Assembly: GCA_030704615.1 (NCBI GenBank)
Contig: CM060732.1
Span: 82,111,171 to 82,175,170 of the forward strand
Direction of reading: 5' to 3'
Origin: Takakia lepidozioides
Lineage: Eukaryota > Streptophyta > Takakiopsida > Takakiales > Takakiaceae
Length of the DNA: 64,000 nucleotides
Below, piece by piece: positions 31,959 to 44,345 of the stretch (position 1 is the first letter of the stretch; the number at the start of each line of letters is the position of its first letter). Both the position numbers and the translations under genes were made by a program. Under the pieces are notes generated by a model, which saw only the letters and a program-made list of their open reading frames with translations, had not been told where the DNA came from and made no database searches.

Positions 31959-32842
31959 ATCGCGACATAAACCTGCATTTGACATTCAGGCTTAGGATTC
32001 ATGCAATTTGGTGCTAGTCAGGCCTGCACAGTTCCAGAGCACAAGTGGGAGTCCATCCGAGGGATGGGGACCTCGTAAGTGCTTCTTCATTTTGTACTCA
32101 CCTTGTTTTTGCATCGCACTTGTGCTACAAGGGGCAGAGCCATTCATTTGGCTGGAGGTTCAATTCCTCTACAAGTGAGCTATTCCCGTGTCACTACAAT
32201 CAGTTAGATGTGTTTGTGGTGGTTGCTGGATTTGCGGCTCTGGGGTGTCTTGCCAAGTGCTTGCAGGGATCAACATTAATGTGGACGTGGCAGTACATGT
32301 AGCAAAAAAGCTCATTCACTGGTGAAGAAGACCATATTGCAACATATGTCATGTTATTGCTTCGAGAGTGCTGCTGTTGGGCAGGTGGGAGAATGCAACA
32401 ACGGTGAGAAGGAAAGCAAGGGAAGCACAAAAAGGTGTCGTTCGGTCCTGCTCCTTTGGAGACACCCCCCATTCCACTGGTCTTTGTTCCTGGAAAGCAT
32501 GCAGCTGGGCCAGAAAATGCATGCACACATTCACGTCTACTTCCCGTACATGAAGACGATCCTCTCCTCACATGTCAAAAACAATATTGGCAGAACAAAA
32601 AAAGGTTTGTTCACAAGACAGTACGGACCACATACCGGGACATTATCGATACTATTAACTGTCTCGCCCTTGCGCGCTTGCAGGACTGTACAAAATGGGT
32701 TCTAAGGACAGTAAGAGTCCTTAGCATAGCTCTCGTCTATGAGCTGCTGGCTTAATGGACACTGAGATTCAGCTGGGCTCACTATCTATATCCAAATAAT
32801 CTTCCCCTTCACTACCCACATCTGCAATTTGCCTTGCGGTAA
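31959..32842. other. Unassigned sequence with ORF 32435-32755
   Basis: A plus-strand ORF of 106 codons (VSFGPAPLETPPIPLVFVPG, then CQKQYWQNKKRFVHKTVRTT) has no family I recognise, and other frames across the same stretch are also open. It may be a further captured exon next to the eL27 pieces. Confidence 0.3.
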
Positions 32843-33520
32843 TTACCAACCCTGGAATGTCTTCCTCATTAAAGGTAACTGCTCCTTCCAAAGAGACTGG
32901 TTCGGCCGTATCTGGTAGATTTGTGGTTCCCTCAGACCCTCGTGGTCGGCATTCTCCCCTAGGTCCTGATCATGGATGTCGGCCACGACTCGTTTGGCCC
33001 GGGGGTCCTTGTGAAGAACCACCTTCCATCCCGGCGCATGGGTGTCATCTGAAAAGAAAACTTGCTCAACTTGCGATGGGAAGATGAATGGCTCTTCATC
33101 TTGTGGTAGCATTTTTCTGAAATCAGCAAGGAGGAACCCATATTCATCCCGTTTCATGGTGGCATTCTCTCCTACCATATTGGCTTTTACCCAAGAACAA
33201 CGGAATAGAATTGGCTTCACAAGACCATAGTCTAGTTTAAGGATCTCTTTGATCACTCCTACATATTGCACATGGCATGAAATTGGATTCTGATCTCGTG
33301 CACAGCTCCTACTCTCTTGTTCAAAAAATGATGCCACTCCGCTGTCATAAGTCACCAGGAGGCTGGTGTTGGCATCGTCCACTCTATAGTGATTGCCATA
33401 TGCTTTCATTGACCGGTACGAAGTGGCAATCAGCCCTGGGGGGAATGACAGACTCACCATGCCCTCATCTGGGTCCTCATTCTTTGATGCGTACACTGCA
33501 ATGGCAGATCTGACCCACAC
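32843..33520 (-). pseudogene. CACTA transposase C-terminal domain (DUF4216-like)
   Basis: Minus strand, 225 codons. It contains PISCHVQYVGVIKEILKLDY and VKPILFRCSWVKAN, the pattern of the DUF4216 domain found at the C-terminus of En/Spm (TNP2-like) transposases (V-x-Y-Y/V-G-x-I-x-x-I-x-x-L-x-Y...LFRCxW). It lies about 460 bp downstream of the DUF4218 part in the direction of transcription, with frame breaks or an intron between, so it is the last portion of the same gene. Confidence 0.72.
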
Positions 33521-33983
33521 TGTAAAGGGCTACAGCTCCTCCATTGTTGTGGGGTACTCCACCGGGGATCTGCGCCTACGACCGCCCCTCCGCCATGCTT
33601 TTGCAAATGCACTCCGTTCCGTTTTCAAGCGGACCTTCTCCGCTGCGTACTTTCTGGCAGAAATCAAATAGAAGCTGCAACTCAGTCCCCCTGACCAACA
33701 CCGTGCTGTACATGCATGCCACATGCAGAGTGTGTGTCCTTTCAAGCACACTGTAGTGATGCAGCCTACTTCATAATCACTTGCAAGCAACAACCAAGAT
33801 CTATGAAACACCCTCTGTAGTCGTCTGAAGCACCCTGTTAGTACACGATCCCACTCCCATAGTGGCCGGAATGACTTGTGACAATATATATGTAATTCCA
33901 GCATACAAAGACCATTAAGAATAGCACAGGAGGGATGTAAGTTGGCACCCACTGTCTCCATGGTGTCATGGTTGTTGTGTTGT

Positions 33984-34895
33984 TCAGCACATAATCATGT
34001 GCCACATCCCGAAGGCCCGCCTCATGACACGCTTTGTTCCACCACCTTCTAGGACCTCGCCTACAACTCCTTCTTCCTCGTTCTCGTCCCACACCCATCG
34101 TTGTATTGCATCAAATGAAGACATATACTCTGTCATGAAGCCCAGGGCTTCGTCGCGGATGTAGCCCTCCGCCATACTCCCCTCTGGCCGTGCCATGTTG
34201 CGTACATACCCCTTCAGATCCTTCATGTACCTCTCCATGGGGTACATCCACCGGCTGGCTACGGGCCCACACACATGCAACTCCTCTACAAGATGCACTA
34301 GCAAGTGCGTCATGACGTCAAAGAATGATGGAGGGAATTCTTTCTCCAGCAAACATAGGGTCATAGCCACATCCTCATGCAACGATATAATGTCCCTCGG
34401 ATCCCACACCTTCGCACAAATCTTCCTAAACACTCGACTTACACGCATTATGGTTGTTCGAGGACCTGGCGCCATCGTACCCCGAATGCACACTGGCAAA
34501 ATCTGTTGCATCATCACGTGTAGATCATGTGACTTCATCCCCGACCATTTCTTGTTTATGGCATGCTTTTGGAAAGCACCCGAGAATCCGGTTGGCACTT
34601 TCATGGCTCCCAATGTCTTCAAAAAATCCTCTTGCTCTGATTTGGTCAGGACGTATGATGCTGCTGGCATAAGCACTTTGCCTGGTCTATTTGGATCAGG
34701 CCTTAGCCACAGATGTGACCGTATCCCTTCAATCTCCATGTCCTTTCGTACGTTTATCGTATCCTTCTCCCCAAAGATAGTCTTCATAATGTTCTCGCAG
34801 AAGTTCTTCTCACAATGCATGGGGTCCAGGAGGTACCGCTGCAAGAGGTTCTGAAATGCCAAATGTCCTCCCATGAGACCAAGTTCTATGGGCAA
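33984..34895 (-). pseudogene. CACTA transposase middle domain (DUF4218-like)
   Basis: Minus strand, 303 codons. It opens with 'YLLDPMHCEKNFCENIMKTI' (the D-x-MH-x-x-KN block that ends the TNP2 catalytic region) and continues with KSHDLHVMMQQILPVCIRG, then FFDVMTHLLVHLVEELHVCG and a 'RWMYPMERYMKDLKGYVRN' block. These are hallmarks of DUF4218 in En/Spm transposases. About 110 bp separates it from the upstream ORF; a splice or a frameshift must join them. Confidence 0.85.
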
Positions 34896-35006
34896 AAAAA
34901 GTAGAATATGTGGCAGAAGTTGTCCATGTTACTACATTCTGCTTTCAACAACTCCACGATCCTCTCCACAGTGAGGTGTACGACTTCAACATCTACTGCA
35001 TAGTAG

Positions 35007-36842
35007 TTACATTGACTTAGGAGTTGGTGGAAGGACTCCTAACAGTAAAGGTAATTCCAGGAAGCACAATGTGAAAGAAAGTGAGTGAATGGGGGGGGGG
35101 GGGGATTCATGCACCTTCCAGTATGGCAAATCCCAAAGGATTGTCCGGCGCTTCACCCCGTGCTCCATGGCTGGATCCGCACTACTTCCGTCTCTCCCTC
35201 CAATCTCCATGAACGTCTCTTTCTCCTTTGCAAATTGCAATGTCTCCTCCGGTGTCACAGCATTTGGTGCCATTCTCTTTTCAACACATCCATTGAAGTG
35301 CCTTCCTGCTCGTCGGTAGGGGTGGTTTCTTGCAAGGTAACGTCGATGCCCCATGTATATTGTCTTCCCTAGTGGCTTTGAGTGCCGTGAATCCACATAG
35401 GGCCCACAAATGGGGCACCCTTTGTAGCCCTTCGTCTTGCAACCTGCAACAAGGCCATATGCGGGGAAATCGTGGATTGACCACATGAGTATGGCACGAA
35501 GGGTGAAACTCTGTTGCCCTACTGGTTTCAAAATGTCATAAGCTTCAACTCCAATCCATAGTTCCTGTAGCTCTTCAATCAATGTTTGCAAATACACATC
35601 TATGTTTGCATTTGTCATGGACTCCTTGCCTGGAATCAAGAGAGACAACATGACAAAGAATTTCTTTGTTGTCAACCATGGTGGCAGGTTGTATGCCACC
35701 AACTGCACGGGCCATGTGGACCATGTGCAACTCTTTGATCCGTATGGGTTTACTCCATCCGTAGATACAGCCAATCGCACATTGCGTGGGTCCTCGGCAA
35801 AATCGGGCCAAGTTGCATCTATATGCTTCCATGCAAGGGAATCTGGGACATGCCTTACCAAACCATCGTTTGAGGCATTCCTGGAATGCCAAGTCATGAG
35901 CTCACTAATGGTCTTGCATTTGTACATTCGTAATAGACGGGGGATAAGGGGAAAGTGCCTCAACACCTTGGCTGGCTGTTGTAACCTGCCCACATCATGG
36001 TATCGGGCTACACCGCATTTGGGGCACTCCATAGCATCCTTGTACTCTCTTCTGAAAAGTACATGTCCTTTTGGACATGCATGTATTTTCACGTAGTTGA
36101 GGCCGAGCTTCCCAATCAATTGGTTGGCCATGTGACAGCTTTTTGGCATTTCATTTGGTTGTGGAAGCAAGTTCAGCCGAAGCAAAGAGAACAACTCGTC
36201 CACAAAATGGTCTGAGACACCGTGGGTTGTGCACAGGTTCATCAACAGCATGGTGGCAGCAAGCTTTGTGGATTTGCATCCCTCGTACAGTGGCACACAT
36301 GCTTCTTCTAGTGTCATGTGTGCAGAATTCAATTCTCCATCTCCACCTCCTTCCACGCCTTCCCCTACGTGAATGCCTTCATTTCCTGCGTCATCACCAT
36401 CCCCAGTTGTCGCAGCGCCGTCCCCCTCTTCAGCATCGTCCATGATGTGGAATGCTTCCTGCAACATTCGAGTAATCTCCACCCCTCCGTCCATGCCTGG
36501 TTCATGTCCTGCGCCCATGACATAGTCCTCGTCTGGCCTGTCTGTATGGCTCCCTCGGGGGTGTGCATTGTCCAATTGTGCCCACTCCTCATCGTCTTCG
36601 TCTGCAGGTCCATCTCCAATCCACACCCGAAATGCTTCATGTCTTTTGTGGTGAAGGAGATGTGTGCGCACACCGTCCTCAGATCTACTTGTAGTGCCCA
36701 AACAACGTTCACATGGGCATGGCATCCTTGAAAGCAAGGGCTCGGGCACGTGCCACTTCTCTTTCCACAACCTGTCATCTCGGGTGTTCTGTCTACAGGG
36801 GTGATTAATTGGAAGTCCTCCGCATGGGCGAGGGGAACTCAT
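35007..36842 (-). CDS. CACTA (En/Spm) TNP2-like transposase, N-terminal and catalytic part
   Basis: Minus strand, 611 codons. The enzyme cuts CACTA elements at their termini. It has an N-terminal zinc-finger-like block (PCPCERCLGTTSRSEDGVRT, HLLHH). After an acidic spacer comes LGLNYVKIHACPKGHVLFRR with CPKC and then the Transposase_21 core: RNVRLAVSTDGVNPYGSKSC, 'TWPVQLVAYNLPPWLTTKKF', then a long block with WSIHDFPAYGLVAGCKTKGY and CPICGP. The D in STDG and the D in IHDFPAYG are likely catalytic acids. The start (MSSPRPCGG) is plausible. The last residues (from about 35110) run into a poly-G stretch, so the true exon probably ends near 35110. With the two downstream domains this is a nearly whole transposase gene of about 4 kb; its terminal repeats were not found. 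Confidence 0.87.
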   Translation of the reverse strand: MSSPRPCGGLPINHPCRQNTRDDRLWKEKWHVPEPLLSRMPCPCERCLGTTSRSEDGVRTHLLHHKRHEAFRVWIGDGPADEDDEEWAQLDNAHPRGSHTDRPDEDYVMGAGHEPGMDGGVEITRMLQEAFHIMDDAEEGDGAATTGDGDDAGNEGIHVGEGVEGGGDGELNSAHMTLEEACVPLYEGCKSTKLAATMLLMNLCTTHGVSDHFVDELFSLLRLNLLPQPNEMPKSCHMANQLIGKLGLNYVKIHACPKGHVLFRREYKDAMECPKCGVARYHDVGRLQQPAKVLRHFPLIPRLLRMYKCKTISELMTWHSRNASNDGLVRHVPDSLAWKHIDATWPDFAEDPRNVRLAVSTDGVNPYGSKSCTWSTWPVQLVAYNLPPWLTTKKFFVMLSLLIPGKESMTNANIDVYLQTLIEELQELWIGVEAYDILKPVGQQSFTLRAILMWSIHDFPAYGLVAGCKTKGYKGCPICGPYVDSRHSKPLGKTIYMGHRRYLARNHPYRRAGRHFNGCVEKRMAPNAVTPEETLQFAKEKETFMEIGGRDGSSADPAMEHGVKRRTILWDLPYWKVHESPPPPIHSLSFTLCFLELPLLLGVLPPTPKSM

Positions 36843-38441
36843 TTTTGTTGGGGAGCCTCTTCAATGCTGTTTGTGCACGCCGTTGCAGGGGGCCGGATTC
36901 TCCTTTGCAGAGATTCCTCAATTTGGCTCTGCCACTCCCATTTCACTACCGTCAATTCCCTCCTCCTGCAATCTCAATTTGAAAGGTTCAGCCGCACATC
37001 CTTTGGCAGAGAAGACAGTTGACATTTTATACCAACGGTAGATTCCACAACATGATGAAAAGTTACACTCAACAGCAAACCATTTAAAAGCCATCACGAT
37101 GCTTCCCATCATAACTAGAATCTTTTCAACAAGACACTGAGAGAAATGACCAAAATCGACTCAAACAACGACATCCTGGAAAACGACCTGTCTCTACAGT
37201 TCGTGTGTGTGTGAGGAATCGGAGGACGTACGTGGAATTTCAATTTTCACGAGTTGACGACGTTTGTGATCTTGGGCAATGGTTGTTGCCGTGAAATTGC
37301 ACCGTGGCGGGAAGGGAGTCCATTTGTGTGGCTCTATCACCATGGCGGGAAGGGGAGCATGTTAAAAATGGAGCATCGCCCTGCCACTTCACTCTTTGCT
37401 GTTTGCAGCTTCTTCCACCATCTTTCTTACTTAATTCTGATTCTTGCAATGCTGCCCTTGAGACGGCAACTGCAAGTTCCTTTGATCGTCGCATTCAAAG
37501 ACACTTACGTGTAGCAGATCGCAGACCCCCAAATGCCTGGAGAGAAAGCCAGAGGGCAGTCAATGCATGCACGGTTGTTTTGCACTGGTTGGGACGGAGT
37601 GGGGTGCAGAGGAGGCGTGCTGTGCCCGAGTTCGCATGCCTAGCATCCTGCAGCCGGCGGCTTTTGCACGTTGGGCAGCAGTACCCTCTGCTGTATGATT
37701 ACCATTTGTGGTACAGACTCACCGGCCTCCCCTGTCCACTTGGGTCTTGGGACAACGACTTATGGAGTATGTAGACAGAGTTGCATGTCGCGCAGGTACA
37801 CCAAAATCTCCCATGTAACATAAACCCATTTCTCATTCATGCTTGCATGTGATCCACGGGGTAATTTCCATGTTCTCCCAGCTGATGTGGGTTCGCAAAT
37901 TCTCGGTGTGTAGGTGTGTGTGTGAGGACCTCAACCTGGCATGGTGCGATGTGGTGTCGAATGGACCCTTCTCTGCGATGGGAGAACCACTACAGTTGAG
38001 TTTGTTTTTGCTGAATCATTTGGCAGAGCACTGTGTTCACTTCTCACACATCATGCGCATTTTCTCCAAGAATGCATGTAAAGCGGAGCCATACACGGCA
38101 TCATTGCAGTGTGTTTCCTTCGCCTAATTTTGAACGAAAAAAAGTTAACGGATCCATGTCAGTTGTGTGAATCACTACATCTAGTTGTCTGGAGGATTGT
38201 AAGTGGTTTAGTGGTTTAGGGTTTAACGTCTCAAAGTCGAAAAGGCCATAGTGTCGGATGCACGACACGTGTTCATATTTGAAATCAACAACGGCCGGAT
38301 CTTCACTACAGATCAGGGGGGTGTGTGATCACACTCCCCTCCTTGTCCTTCTTTCCTCCTTTGCATGTCTTGGTCTTCCTCGCTCGTCTTTGTCTTGGTC
38401 ATGGTCTATGTCCTCGCTCGTCTTCATCTTTGTCATGGTCT
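36843..38441. other. Unassigned region between CACTA transposase and next gene
   Basis: Should hold the promoter and 5' end of the minus-strand transposase and the upstream region of the plus-strand gene starting at 38442. ORFs at 37240-37494 (minus) and 37304-37774 (plus) overlap each other and match no family I know. No CACTA terminus is visible. Confidence 0.3.
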
Positions 38442-38749
38442 ATGTCCACGCCTAGTAAGAAGCGCTCGACCGCCGAGGCAGCATCACCTCCTCCCACTTC
38501 TGCACATTCCAGCCCCGCGGTGCGAAGGAGCCCCCGCCTGGCTCGACTGAATCCGGTACAGATGGCGTCGGTGCGAGAGGGAAGGCAGAGCGGTGGGCGG
38601 TCTTCGAGTTTGGATTTTGACACAAGCGAGTATAGCATGGGCGACGACGATGAGGTGGAGGACAGTTCGGAGGAAATTGCACCTCCATCTGCAGAGTCTC
38701 TCCAAAAGGTGCGCAAACGGCACAAAACCGCTGCGCATGAGGTGAGTTC

Positions 38750-40204
38750 TACCCCTACTTGTGTTCTTGTTTTCTGGGCGTTGAGTTCTCCTGAAACTGA
38801 AACTGGGATGCACATATCCACAAAGTTGTTCAAACGGATGTCGTAGTATACAGGGCAAGTAGTAGAAGAAGAAGTGTTCTTCAGTTTCAATTTCCTTGCT
38901 GCGCCCTATGCAAGCTGGACATAGGCGGTCCTCCCGTTGCAGGTTTTCCCATCTGCCAGTCTCTATCCGTAGGTTGTGGGAACCCACCCTGAACCGCCCC
39001 AATGCCCTCAAGAGGGAAGGAGGTAAGGGTGCTGAAAGGTAATTTGGTCTGAAGATTCTATCATCGCGGAGCACCAAGAATGTCTCTCGATAGAAGTGGA
39101 GCTTTGTTGTGAGATTGGGTAGCATCCAAGTTCTCTTGACATGTAATTCCATAAGCTCTCTCCGAATGAGTCTGTTGCGGTCATGTCTGGATGTGATGTC
39201 CACCTCATGTGGGTTCATTGGTAATAGAAAGCAGTAGAAAGTCCGTTACGTTTCAATAAACTGTCCACTCGAGCATACCAGGAGTTCCCGAAACCTGCAG
39301 CTTTGAGCCTCATAGATGTTGTGAGGGCCCTTGCCACTAGCCCTTTGGGTGGAAGGGCCTGCAATCTATGGAGAAAGATTGTAAGCCTGAACTGTGCCTC
39401 GGATTGCAATGGTACACATGCGAACGCTGCACCTAGGATCTGAGATGGAGTTGTGCTTCTGGCGCCAAGCATTGCTTGGAGAAAAGATGACTGTAATGGT
39501 TCCAAATTCTTTTCCCACCAGGAGATAGGGACACCAGGTGCCCAAAACTCACAACCATTGATGGTAGCAGGGCTGACGACGGTGTCAAACAACCACTTTT
39601 TGGTCGGGGGATGCCGCAGATGTATTTGCTTGCATTTGGCGTGAAGGCGGACGGAGGCCGCCTTACCTTTAGTCAATCTGTCCAAGGCAGTGGCTGCAAA
39701 GTGAAACTTGGGGGAGTGGATAACCAGACCTAGGTACCGGTATGATTTGACAATCTCAATTTCCTGCTGGTTGAAGATGAATCTATGACCAGCCTGGCCA
39801 TTGAAGACCATGATCTTGGTCTTGCTAAGATTGACTTGCATCCCATAGTCTTTGCAGAACTGTTCCAAAATTTTGATATGGCGTTGCAGAAAGACCGGGG
39901 ATTGTGCCAAAAGGGCAACATCATCAGCGTAGAGGAGATCTGATTGGGCAGAAAATGAAGTTAGGCAGAAAACATCCCTGAACATGTTTTCAATTTGTGT
40001 CATGGGGGAGGACATCGTGGAAAAACCTTTAGGTCTACCACTGTGTGCAGAGGGACTAGTTTTTAGGTCAAGGAAATGTTGCTTTGTCACGTCATTGCAC
40101 CTGCGTTGGAGTACGCATTTGCTATATGCGTTGATAACTCCAACGAGGCTAGGTCTGCAATATCCTTTCAATTGAATTGTGTCTGCACCTGTGTTTACCA
40201 ACAT
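38750..40204 (-). mobile_element. 5'-truncated LINE (non-LTR retrotransposon) fragment
   Basis: Minus strand. The reverse transcriptase palm has LLYADDVALLAQS (catalytic YADD, about 39905-39945), followed by HIKILEQFCKDYGMQVNLSK and TKIMVFN, then YRYLGLVIHS. This is the typical order in plant and algal LINEs. After a stop near 39215 the same strand continues with the zf-RVT-like tail: RFRVGSHNLRIETGRWENL, LCPACIGRSKEIETEEHFFF and CPVYYDIRLNNF in a shifted frame. The N-terminal endonuclease and first RT motifs are missing, as in most LINE insertions. It lies next to, or within, the first intron of the plus-strand gene. Confidence 0.82.
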
Positions 40205-42077
40205 TGAGAGTCTTTAGGCCTTTTGGGGCTCCGTTGCTGGGCTCCGCCATACAGCCATTTGCTGATTGTGTGAATAGATGTCCACTGGATATGTGCAAAA
40301 CCCGAATGGATGTTCTGTTTCCTGGTAAGTTTCATGCGGTACTGATGTGAACCCGCCCACATTCTGTTTCTTCACCAATGAATGGGCTTACATGTTATGA
40401 GGACATTCTGTCCCTCTCCTTTTCAGTTTTTGGCACTTTGCGCTGCAGGGGAGTGGGTTTGAGGTCAGCCAATCCATAGTTGTGGTTGTGGGATGGTTTG
40501 TGCTCTGTGACTTGTGTTCAGTAGGACTACACAGCTGATGCACCTTGTGTGTGGGATGTTTTTGGCAGCGGAAGGGGAGTGAAGCTGCAGCAAAGCACTC
40601 ACAGCCACCACACAATGCCAACCAACACCAACCTTGGCATCCACCCCAAGTTATGAGAATAAGGGAATGGATGCCTAGAGCAATCGTTATTATTTTCTAC
40701 TTCATCTGCCATGCACGACATAAACAAGTAAGTTACCAACATTATTCCCGTTCCAGTCTGCGTTTCCACAATTTGAAATCATCTTATGAGTTGAAGGTTT
40801 TTCCAGGTCCAATGAAACCTCCCATGTGACGACCAATCTCTGCCACACACTATTCCGTATCCAGAAGATAGGGTTGATGCCACTGGAGTCATTCACGAAC
40901 GTGCTCAGTCCTCAGCAGATGAAGAGGTGTGCTGAAAAGAAGACAAGCACATGGTACAGCCTGACAAGGGAGGCTTTTCTTGACTACATGTACATGGTAA
41001 GCTTGTTGACATCTGTTTGTTTGTTGTTAGTGTAAATTTTATCAAGAAACGCCAGTGTTTGATTCTTTTTCCCTGTAATGTATGCAGCAAGAAATAGCAG
41101 AAATTGGTTTGAAGGCGAAAGCAAAGTACTATGCTTCCCACACAGAAGAGCAGAGGTCTGCAACTGGGCTTGAGGACATTATGAGATTCGAGATGAACAA
41201 TCAAAGGATGAACCTCATGAGTGCATTTGACAAACAAATCCGCATAGCAGATCCAAGTCTTGGCACGGAATTTCTGGAGCAGGTGAAAGCACATTATGAC
41301 AAGTATGGCTCCAAGCCAAAAATGACCCAAGAGAAACTGTATCACCTTTCCATTTCAATGGTGGACAATGCAACCAAAATCAGGTGGCTGGAGATCTGGA
41401 ATTCGGATCCACTTGTGAGAGACACCAACATGTTCCCAACTCATGAGAGGAACTCGAAGACACAAGCAATAAAAGTTGTTAGCGACCACACATTTGACCA
41501 GTGGCTACACAAAGCAACCTTCTGGAGCCAGGTAAGGTTTCCACAAAACCATTTTCCAATGATTGTGCACATTCGTACTCTCTCCCAAATTCTGATGATC
41601 TTTCTTGCTGCTGTTGGAAAAACGAGCGGTGGCTGCATTTGGGGAGTCAATGGCAGACTACAAAATCCAGATGGCTTGCCCCCGGATCACACTGGAGGCT
41701 TATATAGGAGATGGAAGCTCGCTGTCTGGAAATACTGCTTCTTCAGGGAGTTTGAGAGAGACAAAGGAATCTCCAGGTCCTACGAATTCAAAAACCAGTA
41801 CAACAGCGAGCAAGCAATGAAACGAGTGTTGTACAGGTGTGACCTCCAAGAAACAAATCTGGTACTAGATGTGTATGTTTCTGTATTCATGTGTCGTCTT
41901 TTCCATGTAGAATTGCGAATTTGAAGGTTTTGAGGGAGCTCTGAGGGCTCTGGACGTGCAGCCGAGCAACATTGCGGTAACGCAAGCTAGTATCCCGTTG
42001 TTTTGGTTTCACTTTCCTGTACCTGGGGTATCCAATGATGTCGTTTTTTGCATGTGAAAGGGCAAAAACTGACAGGC

Positions 42078-42735
42078 AAATCAACCTTGCGTCAACGCAA
42101 GGTTGATGAAGGGCCAGGCTATGTAGGTTTTCATGTGTTCTTGGGCTGTTGTTTGCTGTCGTTTCCAGTTCTAATGCTGCCATGATTCTTGGGCTGTCTG
42201 TTTGGAGTCTGTTTGAAATGCTGTTTAGAGCTTACACTGTACCAACAAACAGCCTTGCGTTGACGCAACGTTGTTTGACGGTATGGATTGCTAGAAATGT
42301 CCCGCAGAAAATACCCCGATTTCCATACAATTGTAGGAAAGTTAAGGTTATCAAATACCATGGACAGGTGTTTCAGTAGAGGAATTCAACCTTGCGTCAA
42401 CGCAAGGTTGAATCTCCATACCAGCAGATCTTCGGATGCTTGTTTTCAAGCACTGTTTTCCATTTCCTCTGTTAATGAAAACAACCTTGTGTTGACGCAA
42501 TGTTGAATTCCGCTTGTCAATCACTGTCTCTTCAATGCAACATTATCATATGTGTATCCGCCAATTCTACTTTGCGTCAACGCAAGGTTGATTGGGGATT
42601 CCATGTTGTGCATGCGATGGTTTAGGATAATGGGCTTTCCCTCTCGTAAGTGCTCGTTGAAAGTACAGTTCTCCACATTTGGTATTTTCCATTTCAGCTC
42701 GAATCAACATTTCGTCAACGCAAGGTTGATTCGGG
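42078..42735. repeat. Palindrome cluster 1 (six GCGTCAACGC-core hairpins)
   Basis: Six hairpin sequences lie in an intron-like stretch, at about 42082, 42253, 42388, 42483, 42570 and 42705. The best one is arm TCAACCTTGCGT, spacer CA, arm ACGCAAGGTTGA: a 12-bp stem. Some have the spacer as TG (opposite orientation) and a few show one-arm changes (CTTTGCGT, ATTTCGT). They are spaced 95-170 bp apart without a shared flanking sequence. Confidence 0.8.
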
Positions 42736-43811
42736 CTGGCAAAAGTTAGTTTCTCAGTGTTACTGACCTGCATTCCAATACCCTTTTCGTGATGTGTGAT
42801 CTGTGTCCTGTTCAGATCGAATGACTGTCTGGATTTTGGGTGTGTGTGATTTAGGTACATGTATCATGTCCTCATACCGGGAAAGTACCTTAGCGATGAC
42901 CCAGACTTCATCTACTCATGGGCTGACCCCTCCAATGACAAGACAATGTACACGGCTGGTATTGCCAGAGACTGGAGCAGGGCGCACTTCAGAGACTGTG
43001 GGTAGTACCTCGATCTGCCAAAACAGGGACACACCATTCGATGAAGTTGTTTGAGAAACCTTAATGACAACGTCGCGGCACTTGCCCAGCTGGCTGACAA
43101 AGACATTGAGGACATAATCATTGCTGCTCTGGCTGCAAAAGAGCCTGAGAGATCTGCTACTCCAAAACGGAAGGGGAAGATTGCCGGGGATCCGAAGGGA
43201 AGGGAAGAGTGCAGCCCGCAGGAACAGGGCCCGTCAGAGGTCGTTGAAAGACAACCTTCTCCAACTAGGAGGGATAGGAGAACAACAAAGTCGAGGGAGC
43301 AGCCTTTCGAGGCGAGAGAACATCCATCCAGGGTTTTGGGCCAATTCCATCGTAAGGTGGTGAATGAAAGTTTTTCTGGCAATGATGGAATCCAGGAAGT
43401 CCACATTCAAAGGGGTACCCTCGAAATCATGGGACATGCTTGTTTCGTTCCTCACTCAGGTAAGCACATATGTCTTAACTGTGGTATGAATAATTTTGTT
43501 TTGGCAACTCATTCTGGCTTGTCAACGGGATTGATTTCGTGTTGGATTTGGATTGGGCTTGTGACACTGTCTCTTGTTTTTTTGCTGTAGGTCACAAAAA
43601 GGCCAGATTGGGTGAATGGAGTTCAGCAGGCATACGCGACTGACCTTGTGGTGCTGGACATTCCTGACGGTTTTCCTGTCCCTGATGTGTTGTTGCCTTC
43701 CAATTCAACCCCCACTTGGAACAAATCGGATTCTCATTACTAGCAGTGGGCTTTCTCATTCAGCAACAAATTCCTTTCTGACTCGGGGGCTCTTCTTCTC
43801 ATGCAGTCAAA

Positions 43812-44345
43812 CACTACAACAAATTGCGGCTTTTACGTCTCTGTGTTATGACTGCAAATGCAGTCATGGAAGCCATTTACGACTTCCTGACTCTGCAGAC
43901 GTAAAGACCTAGTCAGTTGTGACATGGCAGATATGACTCTCCAGGCTGGCTGTCACGTGGCGCCAGAGCAGCTGGGGGTAGTCATACACGCTGGCTTTAC
44001 TGAATGACTGAACGGACAGTGTAGTCCATGTCAGCGGCTGTGCAAGAGTGGCACTTGCTCGATGCAGGAAATGACACGTGGCAGAGTGTTTAGCTCTCCA
44101 TGACTGCGAACTATGACTACGGGTGTGCTAATCCGGTTGCAACACGTGGCGTTTCAGTTTTTACACGTGGTCCATCAGCAGATTGACATGTATCATGATG
44201 GGTTTTGGGGTGTATTGCTATTTTTTTTACATATTTGTATTTCTGCCACGTGGTGTAGTACTATTGGAGAGTGAAAATAGATGTAGTCATTATTATGACT
44301 ATGATAGCAGTCATGTACATGTCTATTACAACAATGAAATATAAT
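43812..44345 (+). mobile_element. CACTA element end inserted in an exon
   Basis: Begins CACTACAACAAATTGCGGC and continues for at least 430 bp with close similarity to the inverted right end of the element at 21434-24733, including the TGACTGCAAATGCAGTCATG palindrome. Subterminal TGACTAC/GTAGTCAT words go on to about 44320. The opposite terminus (GTTGTAGTG type) was not found downstream, so the element is truncated or its end has diverged. It interrupts the coding frame at codon 'QSN' near 43808. Confidence 0.78.

Larger units (their letters stand above)
38442..43811 (+). pseudogene. Unknown multi-exon gene, broken by a LINE and a CACTA element
   Basis: I do not recognise the family. Exon-like open stretches with GT/AG borders: 38442-38741, 40569-40727, 40807-40996, 41088-41531, about 41590-41862, 41911-41976, 42855-43459 and 43591-43811. 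The N-terminus is Ser/Pro-rich with a basic RRSPRLARLN motif and an acidic stretch (DDDEVEDSSEE). Exon 41088-41531 encodes a helical segment (GLEDIMRFEMNNQRMNLMSA, KIRWLEIWNSDPLVRDTNMF). The exon from 42855 has YLSDDPDFIYSWADPSNDKT and a basic, Pro-rich tail. Two in-frame stops near 43003 and 43042, a phase mismatch between the second and third exons and a frame switch near 41720 show decay or sequence errors. A LINE occupies 38.75-40.2 kb, and a CACTA terminus starts inside the last exon at 43812. It may be the second gene of the MULE-like element that follows. Confidence 0.5.

Noticed and set aside
32810-32843. CACTACCCACATC near 32813 as the terminus of the En/Spm transposase element
   Set aside because: Only the CACTAC word matches; no inverted partner or subterminal repeat was found.
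37240-37774. Overlapping ORFs on both strands as TNPA-like or host genes
   Set aside because: Both strands are open over the same stretch and neither peptide has a recognisable motif.
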